Below are positions 20,202 to 28,755 of a stretch of DNA of 64,000 nt, one piece after another. Position numbers and translations under genes: made by a program. Position 1 is the stretch's first letter. Every line of letters begins with the position of its first letter. The stretch comes from Agrobacterium tumefaciens (lineage in GTDB: Bacteria; Pseudomonadota; Alphaproteobacteria; Rhizobiales; Rhizobiaceae): contig NZ_CP039888.1 of assembly GCF_005221325.1 (NCBI RefSeq), positions 682,001-746,000 on the forward strand, read 5' to 3'. Under the pieces are notes generated by a model. That model was not told where the DNA came from. It was given only the letters and a program-made list of their open reading frames with translations, and ran no database searches.

Positions 20202-21599
20202 TTGTCGAGTATGGAAATGGTGGAGAAAAACGGCTGGGGCGAATTGCTGAGCGGGGCTAACCTCTCGCTTCTGACCGTCATCTCCTCCGGTATCGGTCTG
20301 CACGCCTTTAATCAGTTCGCTGTCGTCACGGCCTTGCCCGTCGCCGTCAATGAAATCGGCGGTGCGGGTTTTTATAGCTGGGCCTATAGTCTCTATTTCG
20401 TCGGTTCCGTGGCGGGAGGCGTTACCGCGGTGCTGTTTCGCGAACGCTTTGGCGCCCGTACCGTCCTGCTTCTGTGCTGCCTCATTTTCTCCTTCGGCTC
20501 GGTTCTTTCGGCAGTTGCCGGTGATTTTTTATGGGTGGTTATCGGCCGGGCGTTGCAGGGGGTGGCGGACGGGCTGATCGTGGCGGTGTGCTACAGCCTC
20601 ATTCCCGCAGGGTTCCGCTCCGGACTGTTGCCGAAGGTCTTTGCCATCGAGGCGGCGATCTGGGCGGTGGCCTCCTTCATCGGCCCGCTGACCGGCGGTT
20701 TCGCCACCCAGCACATTTCCTGGCGCGCCACCTTCCTGCTCTCCGCACCTCTGATCATCGTGCTCATGGTATATACGGTGGTTGCCGTCTCCGCCGAGCG
20801 GCCGGTGGCGGCCACGCGCAAGCCACTGGTGCCGCTGCTGCTCTGCCTTGTCGGCGCACTGGCCTTTTCTGCCCCCTCCGCCTTTGAGGATGCGAGCCTG
20901 CGGGCGATTTCCCTGCTGGCGGGCGCGGCATTGTTATGGGCTTCTCTACGGGCAGGCATCCAGCCTTCCTCCGGCCTGTTCCCGAAGGATTCCTTCCGGC
21001 TGAAAACGGTGCTCGGCAGCGGCTTCTGGGTGCTGTTCCTGATGTCCTATGCCCATGCGCTCGGCAGCGTCTATCTCGCTTATGTCGCCATCAATCTCTG
21101 GCAGCATGAACCGACTTTTGCCGGTTTCATCGTCGTTACCATGCCACTCGCCTGGAGTTTCGTGGCGATGTTGATCGGCAGCCTGCGCTCAAACCGCCTG
21201 CGGGAGATTTGCCTGCATTACGGCCCCTACCAGATGGTGCCGGGCTGTGTGCTGCTGGGGCTCGGGCTTGCAACGGGCAATTGGGGAGAGATGCTGCTTG
21301 GACAAATCCTGATAGGCTCTGCCTTCGGTATGTCCTGGGCCGGTATCAGCCAGGCGGCCATGGAGGCGGCGCCGGAAGAGGAGCGCAGGATGACAGGTGC
21401 ATTGCTGCCCACGGTCGCAACGCTGGGCTCTGCGGCGGGTGCGGGCGCGAGCGGCACCGTCGCCGCCGCGACCGATCTCGTCGTGCAGATCGATCGTGCT
21501 GACGTGACGACGCCGATGCTTTATCTTTATGGGCTGGGTGTGGTTGTGTCGCTGCTGGCGATCATGACGGCGAAAGGCTTACGGGGCGAACGCCGGTAG
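20202..21599 (+). CDS. MFS transporter
   Basis: About 465 residues with 12 to 14 hydrophobic helices across the length and an MFS-type loop (RERFGARTVLLLCCLIFSFG) after the second helix, plus GRALQGVADGLIVAVCYSLI in the fifth helix region. It is a drug/efflux-like major facilitator; substrate unknown. The start is TTG 20202 because AAAGGA (20189-20194) is 7 bases upstream, whereas ATG 20211 would be 16 bases away. It ends at a dispersed palindromic repeat. Confidence 0.85.
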   Translation: MSSMEMVEKNGWGELLSGANLSLLTVISSGIGLHAFNQFAVVTALPVAVNEIGGAGFYSWAYSLYFVGSVAGGVTAVLFRERFGARTVLLLCCLIFSFGSVLSAVAGDFLWVVIGRALQGVADGLIVAVCYSLIPAGFRSGLLPKVFAIEAAIWAVASFIGPLTGGFATQHISWRATFLLSAPLIIVLMVYTVVAVSAERPVAATRKPLVPLLLCLVGALAFSAPSAFEDASLRAISLLAGAALLWASLRAGIQPSSGLFPKDSFRLKTVLGSGFWVLFLMSYAHALGSVYLAYVAINLWQHEPTFAGFIVVTMPLAWSFVAMLIGSLRSNRLREICLHYGPYQMVPGCVLLGLGLATGNWGEMLLGQILIGSAFGMSWAGISQAAMEAAPEEERRMTGALLPTVATLGSAAGAGASGTVAAATDLVVQIDRADVTTPMLYLYGLGVVVSLLAIMTAKGLRGERR

Positions 21600-21600
21600 A

Positions 21601-21644
21601 GCATTTCCAGGAAAAGTGGAACCCGGTTTTCCGTCCGGAAATGC
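21601..21644. repeat. Dispersed rhizobial palindrome (GCATTTCC...GGAAATGC type)
   Basis: GCATTTCC (21601-21608) and GGAAATGC (21637-21644) enclose AGGAAAAGTGGAACCCGGTT and TTCCGT, an element I recognise as a very common intergenic repeat of Agrobacterium and Rhizobium. It starts 2 bases after the MFS stop and lies between convergent genes, where its stem could help end transcription. Confidence 0.75.
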
Positions 21645-21680
21645 GACAAAACCAAACGAATGGCGGCTCGCCCTACGTCG

Positions 21681-21854
21681 TCAGGACTGGGTGGTGGCGA
21701 TGGTGATCGCCGCCAGATAAACGACGAAGGCCATGATCGCGACCGCGCCGATAATGATGATGATACCCTTGCCGGCGCGTTTCTTCTCCGCCTTGTTTTC
21801 GTTGGCTTCGGTCGGAAACAGGATCGGATCACTGGTATCGCGGATTTTGGTCAT
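21681..21854 (-). CDS. Small single-span membrane protein (57 aa)
   Basis: A 57-residue protein: a soluble, charged N-terminus (MTKIRDTSDPILFPTEANEN, then a Lys/Arg patch KAEKKRAGKG) followed by one hydrophobic helix (residues 31-53, IIIIIGAVAIMAFVVYLAAI). The positive patch before the helix predicts a cytoplasmic N-terminus. AAGGAGAA lies 6 bases before ATG 21854, strongly supporting translation. Unknown function; it follows the GH32 gene on the same strand by 68 bases and may be co-transcribed with it. Confidence 0.7.
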   Translation of the reverse strand: MTKIRDTSDPILFPTEANENKAEKKRAGKGIIIIIGAVAIMAFVVYLAAITIATTQS

Positions 21855-21922
21855 GCCGTTTCTCCTTATCCGTGGATTGGGCGGTTTCGGTCTATCAACC
21901 GCCCAGTCCGCCAAAAGGTTCC

Positions 21923-23641
21923 TCACGGTTTCAGCGCCCAGCTGGTGGCGTGAACCACCGCACCGGGCTCGGCGCGAAGCAGTGCCGAGCGCACCGGTTC
22001 GAAACCTTCGATGCGCTTGGTGCCGACATAACGGCCGCGATTGGCAAAGACCTCGATCGAGCCGTAATCCAGGAAGATGCGGATGCGGGATGCTCTCGCG
22101 CCTTTGGCGATATAATGCGGCGAAACACCGTCGCGCCCATCCTCGTGGCGGATCCACAGGCCGGTCTCGTCGGAGACGAGACCGAGCGTGACGGCAGGAT
22201 GATCGAGCGCCAGCTCGAAGGGCGCGCCTGACGAGGTAAGCTCGATCAATATTTCCACCGCACCGTTGATGAAGGTGACGCGTTCGCCGGCCGCCAGCCG
22301 CGTGCGGTCGAGAATATGGCTGCGCAGGCTTTCCGCCGCGCCGATCGGTGGGGTCAGAAGTTCGCCGTTAGCATAGTGAATCCGGCGGGGCAGGGTCATG
22401 GAAGTGGGGAAATCGATTTCCGGATTGGCATCCGCCCAATTTGCCAGCCAGCCGATGCCGATGATGCTGTCGCCATCCAGAAAGGCCTGAAAGGCGTAAT
22501 TATCGGTGCCGAAATCCAGTTCCTGACCAAATTCCTTGGTGAAGACCTTGCCGTCGAACCAACCGACGTCTGCCATGGTCAGGTTCTTGCGGCCGGTCTC
22601 CGGGTCTTCGGAATGCATCAGTCCGTAAATCAGCACCCACCTTGTGGATCGGGCATTGGCGGGGCCATCGAGCGGCAGCAGGCACGGGCATTCGATGGCC
22701 GTGGTCTTGTAACGTGTCTCCACCCACAGCTTGCCCACATAGGTCCAGCCGGCGGCGGCCGTGGGGTCCAGCGTCTCGTAAAGCAGGATCACGCCACCGC
22801 CATCGCTCTGGCTGCCGAGCAGCATTTTCCACAAGCCGTCTGGGCCGCGAAAAACGTAAGGGTCGCGGAAGTCAGGCGTCAGCCCCTGCCCATCCGGGCG
22901 CTGGCCGAGAATGACGTCTGCCTGTCCGGCCATGATGAGATCCGACGAGGTGGCGGTAAGCTGGATCTGCTGTTCGGGAATACGGTCCTGCACCTGCTCG
23001 GTGAAAAAGACGCGGATGCCGGAGCCTTCCACCAGCGGAATGGTCGAGCCGGAATAGGCGCCGCCGCGCTTGTCCGGCCGCGTCGTCAGGTCCTCGGAGG
23101 GAAAAAGGAAGATTGGCAGATGCCGCCAGCGCAGATAATCCGAGGAGACCGCGTGGCCCCAATGCATGGTGTTCCAGCGCAGCCCGTGTGAATAATGCTG
23201 ATAGAACAGATGCGGCCGGCCTTCGAAGCGGCCAAAACCGTTCGGGTCGTTCATCCAGCCGAAGGGTGGGCGGAAATGATAGCTGCCGGGAAGTTCGGGT
23301 GCGGTATTGTCCGGCTTGGTATGGACGACGGTGATGCCGGTTTCGAGCACATCCGAAGCGGTGAACCAGTAGATGACGGAAACGGCCGTGGTCACCGTGT
23401 CGTAGCTCAGCTCCACATGGCCGCCGCCGAAGACCTGATAGATTCGAAAACTGAACTCTTCCGTGTTGACGCTTGAAACTTCGGCGAATTTTCCATTCTG
23501 GTTGGAGAAGGAAACGGCGCCGGCTTCGGCGTCCTTTTTCGCCTTCAGCCACACATGAAACGTGGCGTTAACAGGCAGGTCGGTGTGAAGGGTGCGGATG
23601 GCGCTTTCCGGCTCGGCGTTTAAGGCTTCAACGACGGTCAT
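21923..23641 (-). CDS. Glycoside hydrolase family 32 (sucrose/fructan hydrolase)
   Basis: A 572-residue cytoplasmic enzyme without a signal peptide. The GH32 five-bladed propeller starts near residue 125 with HFRPPFGWMNDPNG, containing the nucleophile Asp132; the transition-state-stabilising RDP motif (FRDPYVF) and the acid/base EC motif (IECPCLLPL) are all present, followed by the C-terminal beta-sandwich with DYGSIEVFANRGR. It hydrolyses beta-fructofuranosyl bonds such as sucrose or sucrose-6-phosphate. About 115 residues precede the catalytic domain, an unusual extension rich in beta-strands that could be an extra beta-sandwich. It lies downstream of an HWE kinase gene on the same strand. 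Confidence 0.9.
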   Translation of the reverse strand: MTVVEALNAEPESAIRTLHTDLPVNATFHVWLKAKKDAEAGAVSFSNQNGKFAEVSSVNTEEFSFRIYQVFGGGHVELSYDTVTTAVSVIYWFTASDVLETGITVVHTKPDNTAPELPGSYHFRPPFGWMNDPNGFGRFEGRPHLFYQHYSHGLRWNTMHWGHAVSSDYLRWRHLPIFLFPSEDLTTRPDKRGGAYSGSTIPLVEGSGIRVFFTEQVQDRIPEQQIQLTATSSDLIMAGQADVILGQRPDGQGLTPDFRDPYVFRGPDGLWKMLLGSQSDGGGVILLYETLDPTAAAGWTYVGKLWVETRYKTTAIECPCLLPLDGPANARSTRWVLIYGLMHSEDPETGRKNLTMADVGWFDGKVFTKEFGQELDFGTDNYAFQAFLDGDSIIGIGWLANWADANPEIDFPTSMTLPRRIHYANGELLTPPIGAAESLRSHILDRTRLAAGERVTFINGAVEILIELTSSGAPFELALDHPAVTLGLVSDETGLWIRHEDGRDGVSPHYIAKGARASRIRIFLDYGSIEVFANRGRYVGTKRIEGFEPVRSALLRAEPGAVVHATSWALKP

Positions 23642-23651
23642 TCCCGTTCCT

Positions 23652-23688
23652 TTCGTTGCGGCTAGTCTGGTTCAGAAAACGCAACGAA
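23652..23688. promoter_or_regulatory. Inverted repeat upstream of the GH32 gene
   Basis: TTCGTTGCG (23652-23660) and CGCAACGAA (23680-23688) are perfect 9-base arms, 19 bases apart, in the 63-base gap between the histidine kinase stop and the GH32 start. No T tract follows on the minus strand, so an operator or leader stem-loop of the GH32 gene is as likely as a terminator. Confidence 0.45.
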
Positions 23689-23704
23689 TGGGACGAAAGA
23701 AAGT

Positions 23705-24805
23705 TCAACCGCCGGCTTGCCCCTGCGATGCCGTTTCGTATTTGCCGTTCAGTTCGAAAACCAGCCCTTCCGGATGATAGAAGGTGCGGCCCTCGCCGGA
23801 AAAATAGGCCGCGACGATCTGGTTGGTGAGGCGCGAGCCGAAACCCGTGCGCGTCGGCGGCCTGACCGGCGGGCCACCCGTTTCACGCCAGCGCAGTTCA
23901 AAACGGTCATTGCCGCCAAGCGTCCAGGCAATCTCCACCCGGCCGCTTTCGTTGGAAAGCGCACCATATTTCAGGGCATTGGTGGCAAGCTCATAAACCG
24001 CGAGCGACAGGCCGAGTGCCTGTTGCGGCGCGATGTCCATATCCGGGCCGGAAATGGTTACTCGCGCCCTGTCGTCAAGATGAGGATAAACGGAATCGCA
24101 GACAAGTTCGACAATGCCTGCGCCCTTGCCGGAAGCGTGCATGAGGTTCTGGGCGTTGCCGAGTGCCGCAATACGCTTCTTGATGGTGTCCCGCGCCTCT
24201 TCCAGCGACTGCGAATGGCGCATGGTGGCGCTGACGACGGCGGTCGTGATCGCCATCGTATTCTTGACCCGGTGAACGAGTTCGCGCCGTAGAACCTCCT
24301 CCCGCTTACGGCTTTCAACCATCGCCGTGGTCTCGACGGTGATGTTGATCAAGCCGGCAACTTTGCCCTGATCGTCGTAAAGCGGGCTGTAGGAAAAGGT
24401 CCAATAGGTATCTTCCGGATAGGCGTTGCGGTCCATGACGAGATGCATGTCCTCGGCAAACGTGCCCTTGCCGGACAGAGCGTCATCGACGAAATGTTTC
24501 ACGTCGTCCCAGACATCCGACCAGATGATATGAAACGGCTTGCCGAGCGCATCCTGCTCCTTCAGCCCGAGAAACGGACGGTAGGCATCATTATAGATTA
24601 TGTTCAGATCGGGTCCCCAGAACAGGCAGATCGCATGACGCTGCTTGAGAATCATCTGCACGGTGGTTTTGAGCGATACCGGCCATGTATTTATTGGCCC
24701 CGCAGCTGTCGATGCCCAGTCGAAGTGGCGGATAGCCTTGCCCATTTCACTGTCGTCATAGGGGAAGTCTGGCAACCGAGATATCCTGCTTGAACTGTCA
24801 CTCAT
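23705..24805 (-). CDS. HWE-family PAS sensor histidine kinase
   Basis: A 366-residue soluble kinase. A PAS domain occupies about residues 45-165 (LFWGPDLNIIYNDAYRPFLG, GKPFHIIWSDVW, TFSYSPLYDDQGKVAGLINI). The HWE dimerisation domain follows with RRELVHRVKNTMAI (phospho-acceptor His178), and the ATPase domain with YELATNALKYGALS and the WRETGGPPV-type HWE motif. HWE kinases are abundant in Rhizobiales and often feed light, stress or general stress (PhyR) signals. No membrane segment, so the signal is intracellular. No response regulator is adjacent. Divergent from selO. Confidence 0.9.
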   Translation of the reverse strand: MSDSSSRISRLPDFPYDDSEMGKAIRHFDWASTAAGPINTWPVSLKTTVQMILKQRHAICLFWGPDLNIIYNDAYRPFLGLKEQDALGKPFHIIWSDVWDDVKHFVDDALSGKGTFAEDMHLVMDRNAYPEDTYWTFSYSPLYDDQGKVAGLINITVETTAMVESRKREEVLRRELVHRVKNTMAITTAVVSATMRHSQSLEEARDTIKKRIAALGNAQNLMHASGKGAGIVELVCDSVYPHLDDRARVTISGPDMDIAPQQALGLSLAVYELATNALKYGALSNESGRVEIAWTLGGNDRFELRWRETGGPPVRPPTRTGFGSRLTNQIVAAYFSGEGRTFYHPEGLVFELNGKYETASQGQAGG

Positions 24806-24948
24806 CTATTGGCTGTTTGTATGTTCAAATAGACCCGCAGTTCAAACTGATTTTTCCAAAGTCCGGCGCGCTTTTGACAATTGCTATTTTTCACCCTCGC
24901 AACCCGGCGGAAAAATGGCCATATCAGGTAAAAGCAGGGAGTTTACCC

Positions 24949-26412
24949 GTGATCAGATTCGACAATTCCTATGCCCGCCTGCCGGAGCGATTCAGCGCCG
25001 CCGTGCTGCCGACGCCGGTGAAGGCGCCGCGCCTCATCGCGTTCAATCGCGCGCTGGCGGATGAGCTTCTTCTCGATGTTTCGGGCCTTGATGATGACAG
25101 GCTGGCGACGATCTTCTCCGGCAACGTCGTGCCGCAGGGGGCCGAACCGCTGGCCATGGCCTATGCCGGCCACCAGTTCGGCGGTTTCGTGCCGCAGCTT
25201 GGCGATGGCCGCGCCATTCTTCTCGGCGAAGTGATCGACGCGAACGGCAAGCGGCGCGACATCCAGCTCAAGGGCTCCGGCCCTACGCCGTTTTCGCGCA
25301 GGGGAGACGGGCGCGCAGCGCTCGGGCCTGTGCTGCGCGAATATATCGTCTCGGAAGCCATGTTTGCCCTCGGCATTCCCGCGACGCGGGCACTGGCGGC
25401 CGTCCTTAGCGGCGAAAGGGTGCAGCGGGAAGTAGGCCTGCCGGGCGGCGTTTTCACGCGCGTCGCGGCAAGCCATATCCGTGTCGGCACCTTCCAGTTC
25501 TTCGCCGCGCGCGAAGATGACGAGGGCATCAGGAGCCTTGCGGATTATGTCATCGATCGCCACTATCCAGAGGCGAAAGACGCCGATAATCCCTATCTCG
25601 CTTTGCTGCGCGGCATCGCGGAACGGCAATGTGATCTTATCGCGCGCTGGATGATGGTGGGTTTCATCCATGGCGTGATGAACACCGACAATATGGCGGT
25701 TTCCGGCGAGACCATCGATTTTGGCCCCTGCGCCTTCCTCGACGAATACCATCCGAACAAGGTCTTCTCCTCCATCGATGCGCAGGGCCGTTACGCCTAC
25801 AACAACCAGCCCGGCATCGCCCAATGGAACATCGCCAGGCTGGCGGAATGCCTGCTGCCGCTGCTCGATCCCGACGTGGAGAAGGCTGCGGAACTCGCCA
25901 ATGCCGTTCTTGCCGATTTCGCGGCCGCCTTTCCCCAGCGCTGGCTCACCGGCATGCGCGAAAAGCTCGGCCTGACGACCGAGGAGGAGGGCGACATGGA
26001 TCTGGTGCAGGCGCTTCTTTCGCTGATGCAGGCATCGGAAGCAGATTTCACGCTGACCTTCCGGCGTCTTTCCCATACGGCCAGTGGCGATGCTGAGCCG
26101 TTCCGCGGCATGTTCATCGATATTGCCGGGGCGGACGCGTTTTTGACCCGCTGGCGGGAACGAGCCGGTCGTGAGGGGATTTCCGATTCCGAAAGGTCAG
26201 CGGCGATGCTATCAGTCAATCCGGCCGTCATTCCCCGCAACCACCGCATCGAAGAACTGATCGAGGCGGCGGTGGAAGATGGCGATTTCGAACCGTTTCA
26301 GGCCATGCTGACGGCAATTGCAACGCCCTTCGAGGAACGGCCGGACAATTTCGTCTATATGCAGTCGCCGATGAGCCATGAGCGGGTGTTCAGGACGTTT
26401 TGCGGCACGTGA
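24949..26412 (+). CDS. selO: SelO-family protein adenylyltransferase (YdiU/UPF0061)
   Basis: A 487-residue protein, matching the about 480 residues of E. coli YdiU. The pseudokinase core has MAYAGHQFGGFVPQLGDGRA, the Lys-containing DIQLKGSGPTPFSRRGDGRA and GVMNTDNMAVSGETIDFGPC, which are the family's nucleotide- and metal-binding blocks. SelO transfers AMP to Ser/Thr/Tyr of target proteins, notably redox proteins, during oxidative stress. The start is GTG 24949, with AGGGAG (24936-24941) 7 bases upstream. Bacterial SelO lacks the C-terminal selenocysteine; here the C-terminal RTFCGT has Cys before the end. Confidence 0.93.
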   Translation: MIRFDNSYARLPERFSAAVLPTPVKAPRLIAFNRALADELLLDVSGLDDDRLATIFSGNVVPQGAEPLAMAYAGHQFGGFVPQLGDGRAILLGEVIDANGKRRDIQLKGSGPTPFSRRGDGRAALGPVLREYIVSEAMFALGIPATRALAAVLSGERVQREVGLPGGVFTRVAASHIRVGTFQFFAAREDDEGIRSLADYVIDRHYPEAKDADNPYLALLRGIAERQCDLIARWMMVGFIHGVMNTDNMAVSGETIDFGPCAFLDEYHPNKVFSSIDAQGRYAYNNQPGIAQWNIARLAECLLPLLDPDVEKAAELANAVLADFAAAFPQRWLTGMREKLGLTTEEEGDMDLVQALLSLMQASEADFTLTFRRLSHTASGDAEPFRGMFIDIAGADAFLTRWRERAGREGISDSERSAAMLSVNPAVIPRNHRIEELIEAAVEDGDFEPFQAMLTAIATPFEERPDNFVYMQSPMSHERVFRTFCGT

Positions 26413-26455
26413 GCGAAGGTTGAACGGCAGTGTTGGAGCAAGCGTGTGCCGCTTG

Positions 26456-26482
26456 TTTCTTCTCCCCGCCGGGGAGAAGAAA
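26456..26482. terminator. Type B palindrome acting as likely bidirectional terminator
   Basis: Perfect stem TTTCTTCTCCCC (26456-26467), loop GCC, GGGGAGAAGAAA (26471-26482). It belongs to the repeat family seen at 95, 33357, 38656 and 58981 and here lies between convergent selO and the saccharopine-dehydrogenase-like gene, so it may stop transcription from both sides. Confidence 0.6.
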
Positions 26483-26520
26483 TATGCAGCAACGCTTTTG
26501 CCTTAATAGATACTCTTAAA

Positions 26521-27621
26521 TCACCCCACCCGGGCGAGCGGCTCATGCGAGCCATAATACCGGCCAAACCGGTTTTCGAGGAATTTCGGCAGGGCCACTT
26601 CCTCCTGTCGCACAAAACCCTTCTGCGGCAGGGCGCCCTCGGCCAAAAGGTCGAGAACCGTGCAGATGCCGGCGGCGGTGGTGATCTGGATGGCGCTCAT
26701 CATCCGGCCGGAAACCGGGCCGGCATAAACCTTGTTGGCATAGGTTTCTTGCAGGAAACGGCCGTTGCGGGTGCCGCAGACGGTGACGAAAACGATGACC
26801 ACATCCTGCATGGTGCCGGGCAGGGCGTTTTCGAACAGGTCCTTCAGCACATCGCGACGGTTGCGCAGGTTGAGGTCGTTCAAAAGCGCCTTCATGATCG
26901 CCACATGGCCGGGATAACGGATGGTGCGGTAATTCATCGTCCGCACCTTACCATCAAGCGTGGCGCACAGCGTGCCGAGGCCGCCCGAGGTATTGAAGGC
27001 CTCATAGGTGACGCCATCAAGCGAGAATTCCTCGCGCTCTTCCAGCGCCGGAACCGCGGTGAGGCGGCCTTCGACGATCGCTTCGCAGGGCTCGATATAT
27101 TCGTTGATCAGCCCGTCCGTGCTCCAGGTGAGATTGTAGTTGAGCGCATTGGACGGATATTGCGGCAGCGCGCCGACACGCATGCGCACGCTGTCCAACT
27201 TGTCGAAGCGGGCGGTGAGATCGGCCGCGACGATGGAAATGAAACCGGGTGCCAGGCCGCATTGCGGGATGAGCGCAGTCTCGGCCGTTTCCGCCAAGGC
27301 CTTGACCTTGCGGGTGGATTCGACGTCTTCGGTGAGGTCGAGATAGTGCGTACCAACGGCGACCGCCGCTTCGGCAATGCCAGCCGTCAGGTGGAAGGGG
27401 GCGGCGGACAGCACGGCGAATTTGCCCTTCAAAAGTGCTTCCAGCGCCGGACGGTCGGTGATGTCGACGATTTCGGTATCGACGCGCTCATGATCTGGCA
27501 CATTTGCCAGCTGATCGGTCGAGCGGTCGGCGACGGTGATGCGATAATCGCCGGTTGCGGCCAGCATCCAGGCAATCGCCGAACCGATGTTGCCCGCACC
27601 GATGACGACAATGTTTTTCAT
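26521..27621 (-). CDS. Saccharopine dehydrogenase-like NAD(P)-dependent enzyme
   Basis: A 366-residue enzyme. The N-terminal Rossmann fold is MKNIVVIGAGNIGSAIAWML (GxGxxG), followed by AVLSAAPFHLTAGIAEAAVA and the family motif GTHYLDLTED. The C-terminal half matches the saccharopine dehydrogenase/LYS9-like domain (FNTSGGLGTLCATLDGKV and YRTIRYPGH). A role in lysine degradation or a related reductive step is plausible, supported by the divergent Lrp-type regulator. Start at ATG 27621 with GGGGAA upstream; an earlier in-frame start exists but includes 31 extra residues without family similarity. Confidence 0.85.
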   Translation of the reverse strand: MKNIVVIGAGNIGSAIAWMLAATGDYRITVADRSTDQLANVPDHERVDTEIVDITDRPALEALLKGKFAVLSAAPFHLTAGIAEAAVAVGTHYLDLTEDVESTRKVKALAETAETALIPQCGLAPGFISIVAADLTARFDKLDSVRMRVGALPQYPSNALNYNLTWSTDGLINEYIEPCEAIVEGRLTAVPALEEREEFSLDGVTYEAFNTSGGLGTLCATLDGKVRTMNYRTIRYPGHVAIMKALLNDLNLRNRRDVLKDLFENALPGTMQDVVIVFVTVCGTRNGRFLQETYANKVYAGPVSGRMMSAIQITTAAGICTVLDLLAEGALPQKGFVRQEEVALPKFLENRFGRYYGSHEPLARVG

Positions 27622-27767
27622 GTTTTTGTTCCCCGCAGTAAATTCGTATGCCTTTGCGCACGCAAGTGCTTCAAAGACAGAGTGCCAGCTTTTATTGACG
27701 ATTCGCAGCTTCACTATGTGCGGATAGCGGGATAATATTGTGCAGTTAGACGATAGGATTGATCACT

Positions 27768-28199
27768 ATGGCAATCGCCGACAAGGACCGGGCGCTGCTC
27801 GCGCTGCTTTCCGAAAATGCCCGCATGCCGGTGGCGGAACTGGCGCGCAAGCTCGGGCTTTCGCGCACCACGGTGCAGGCGCGAATCGAGCGGCTGGAGG
27901 CCGACGGCGTGATTGCCGGTTATGGCTTAAGGCTTTCGGAAAGTTATCTTTCGGGGCTGGTGCGCGCCCATGTGCTGATCACCATCGGCCCGAAGGCCCT
28001 GCCGGCGGTGACGGCGGCGCTGTCCGCCATCAAGGAGGTGACCACGCTGCATTCGGTCAGCGGCACCTTCGATCTAATCGCCATACTCGCCGCCCCCTCG
28101 ATCCTCGATCTTGACCGGCTGATCGACCGCATTGGCGCGCTTGACGGCGTGGAGCGCACGCTGTCATCGATCATTCTGTCCACGCGGATTTCGCGGTAG
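27768..28199 (+). CDS. Lrp/AsnC family transcriptional regulator
   Basis: A 143-residue Lrp-family regulator: helix-turn-helix LARKLGLSRTTVQARIERLE near the N-terminus, then the RAM ligand-binding domain (VRAHVLITIGPKALPAVTAA and HSVSGTFDLIAILAAPSILD). Divergent from the saccharopine dehydrogenase-like gene, which it most likely controls in response to an amino acid such as lysine. AGGA (27755-27758) is 9 bases before ATG 27768. The 146-base divergent space has no further gene. Confidence 0.9.
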   Translation: MAIADKDRALLALLSENARMPVAELARKLGLSRTTVQARIERLEADGVIAGYGLRLSESYLSGLVRAHVLITIGPKALPAVTAALSAIKEVTTLHSVSGTFDLIAILAAPSILDLDRLIDRIGALDGVERTLSSIILSTRISR

Positions 28200-28229
28200 G
28201 GATTGTGGAGAGTGGGGGACTGCCGCGGA

Positions 28230-28598
28230 CTAAGCCACAGCCCTTTCATCATAAGCCTTCTGCGCCGCCATCACCGCATCGATATTGCCTTCCGCCCAAT
28301 GGGCGAGTGCCGCCACCGTGTCGGTCAGCGTCCGCCCCAGCGGCGTCAGCGAATATTCGACCGTCACCGGCACGGTCGGAAAGGCCTGCCGTGAAATCAG
28401 CCCGTCGCGCTCGAGCTTCTTCAGCGTCTGCGACAGGACCTTCTGCGAAATGCCCTTGATCTCCCGCCGCAGCAGGTTGAAGCGCACCGCGTCCACCCGC
28501 AATTTGTCGAGTATCAGCAGCGCCCATTTGTCGGCGATCCTGTCCAGCACCATGCGGGTGGGGCAGCGATCCTCATAGACGTCATAGATCTGTTCCAT
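28230..28598 (-). CDS. HxlR-family transcriptional regulator
   Basis: About 122 residues with the HxlR winged helix: EDRCPTRMVLDRIADKWALL, RFNLLRREIKGISQKVLSQT and LKKLERDGLISRQAFPTVPV. HxlR regulators often control a neighbouring oxidoreductase in response to reactive aldehydes, quinones or redox stress, through cysteines; here the Cys of EDRCPTR is at the usual position. The start is ambiguous (ATG 28607, 28598 or GTG 28652); 28598 has GGA at 9 bases. Divergent from the NmrA-type oxidoreductase, with a candidate operator in between. Confidence 0.88.
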   Translation of the reverse strand: MEQIYDVYEDRCPTRMVLDRIADKWALLILDKLRVDAVRFNLLRREIKGISQKVLSQTLKKLERDGLISRQAFPTVPVTVEYSLTPLGRTLTDTVAALAHWAEGNIDAVMAAQKAYDERAVA

Positions 28599-28703
28599 CG
28601 GCCTCATTCCGTTGTTTGCGAGCCATCCTGTCAGGGTCTTGCCGGTTTCCACGGGGAAACCAGATAACCGAAAAGTGCTCTCTTTTCATGATTTCTCCAA
28701 CGC

Positions 28704-28742
28704 AGTATCTGTGTTTTAGAAACATGGTTTCCATTAGATACT
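28704..28742. promoter_or_regulatory. Candidate HxlR operator between divergent genes
   Basis: AGTATCT (28704-28710) and AGATACT (28736-28742) form an inverted repeat with a 32-base repeat distance (three helical turns), and an inner GAAAC (28719-28723) / GTTTC (28727-28731) palindrome sits between them. HxlR-type regulators bind such spaced inverted repeats in the intergenic region with their target gene. The right arm lies just before the ribosome-binding site AAGGAG of the oxidoreductase. Confidence 0.55.
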
Positions 28743-28755
28743 AAGGAGATTTGAG

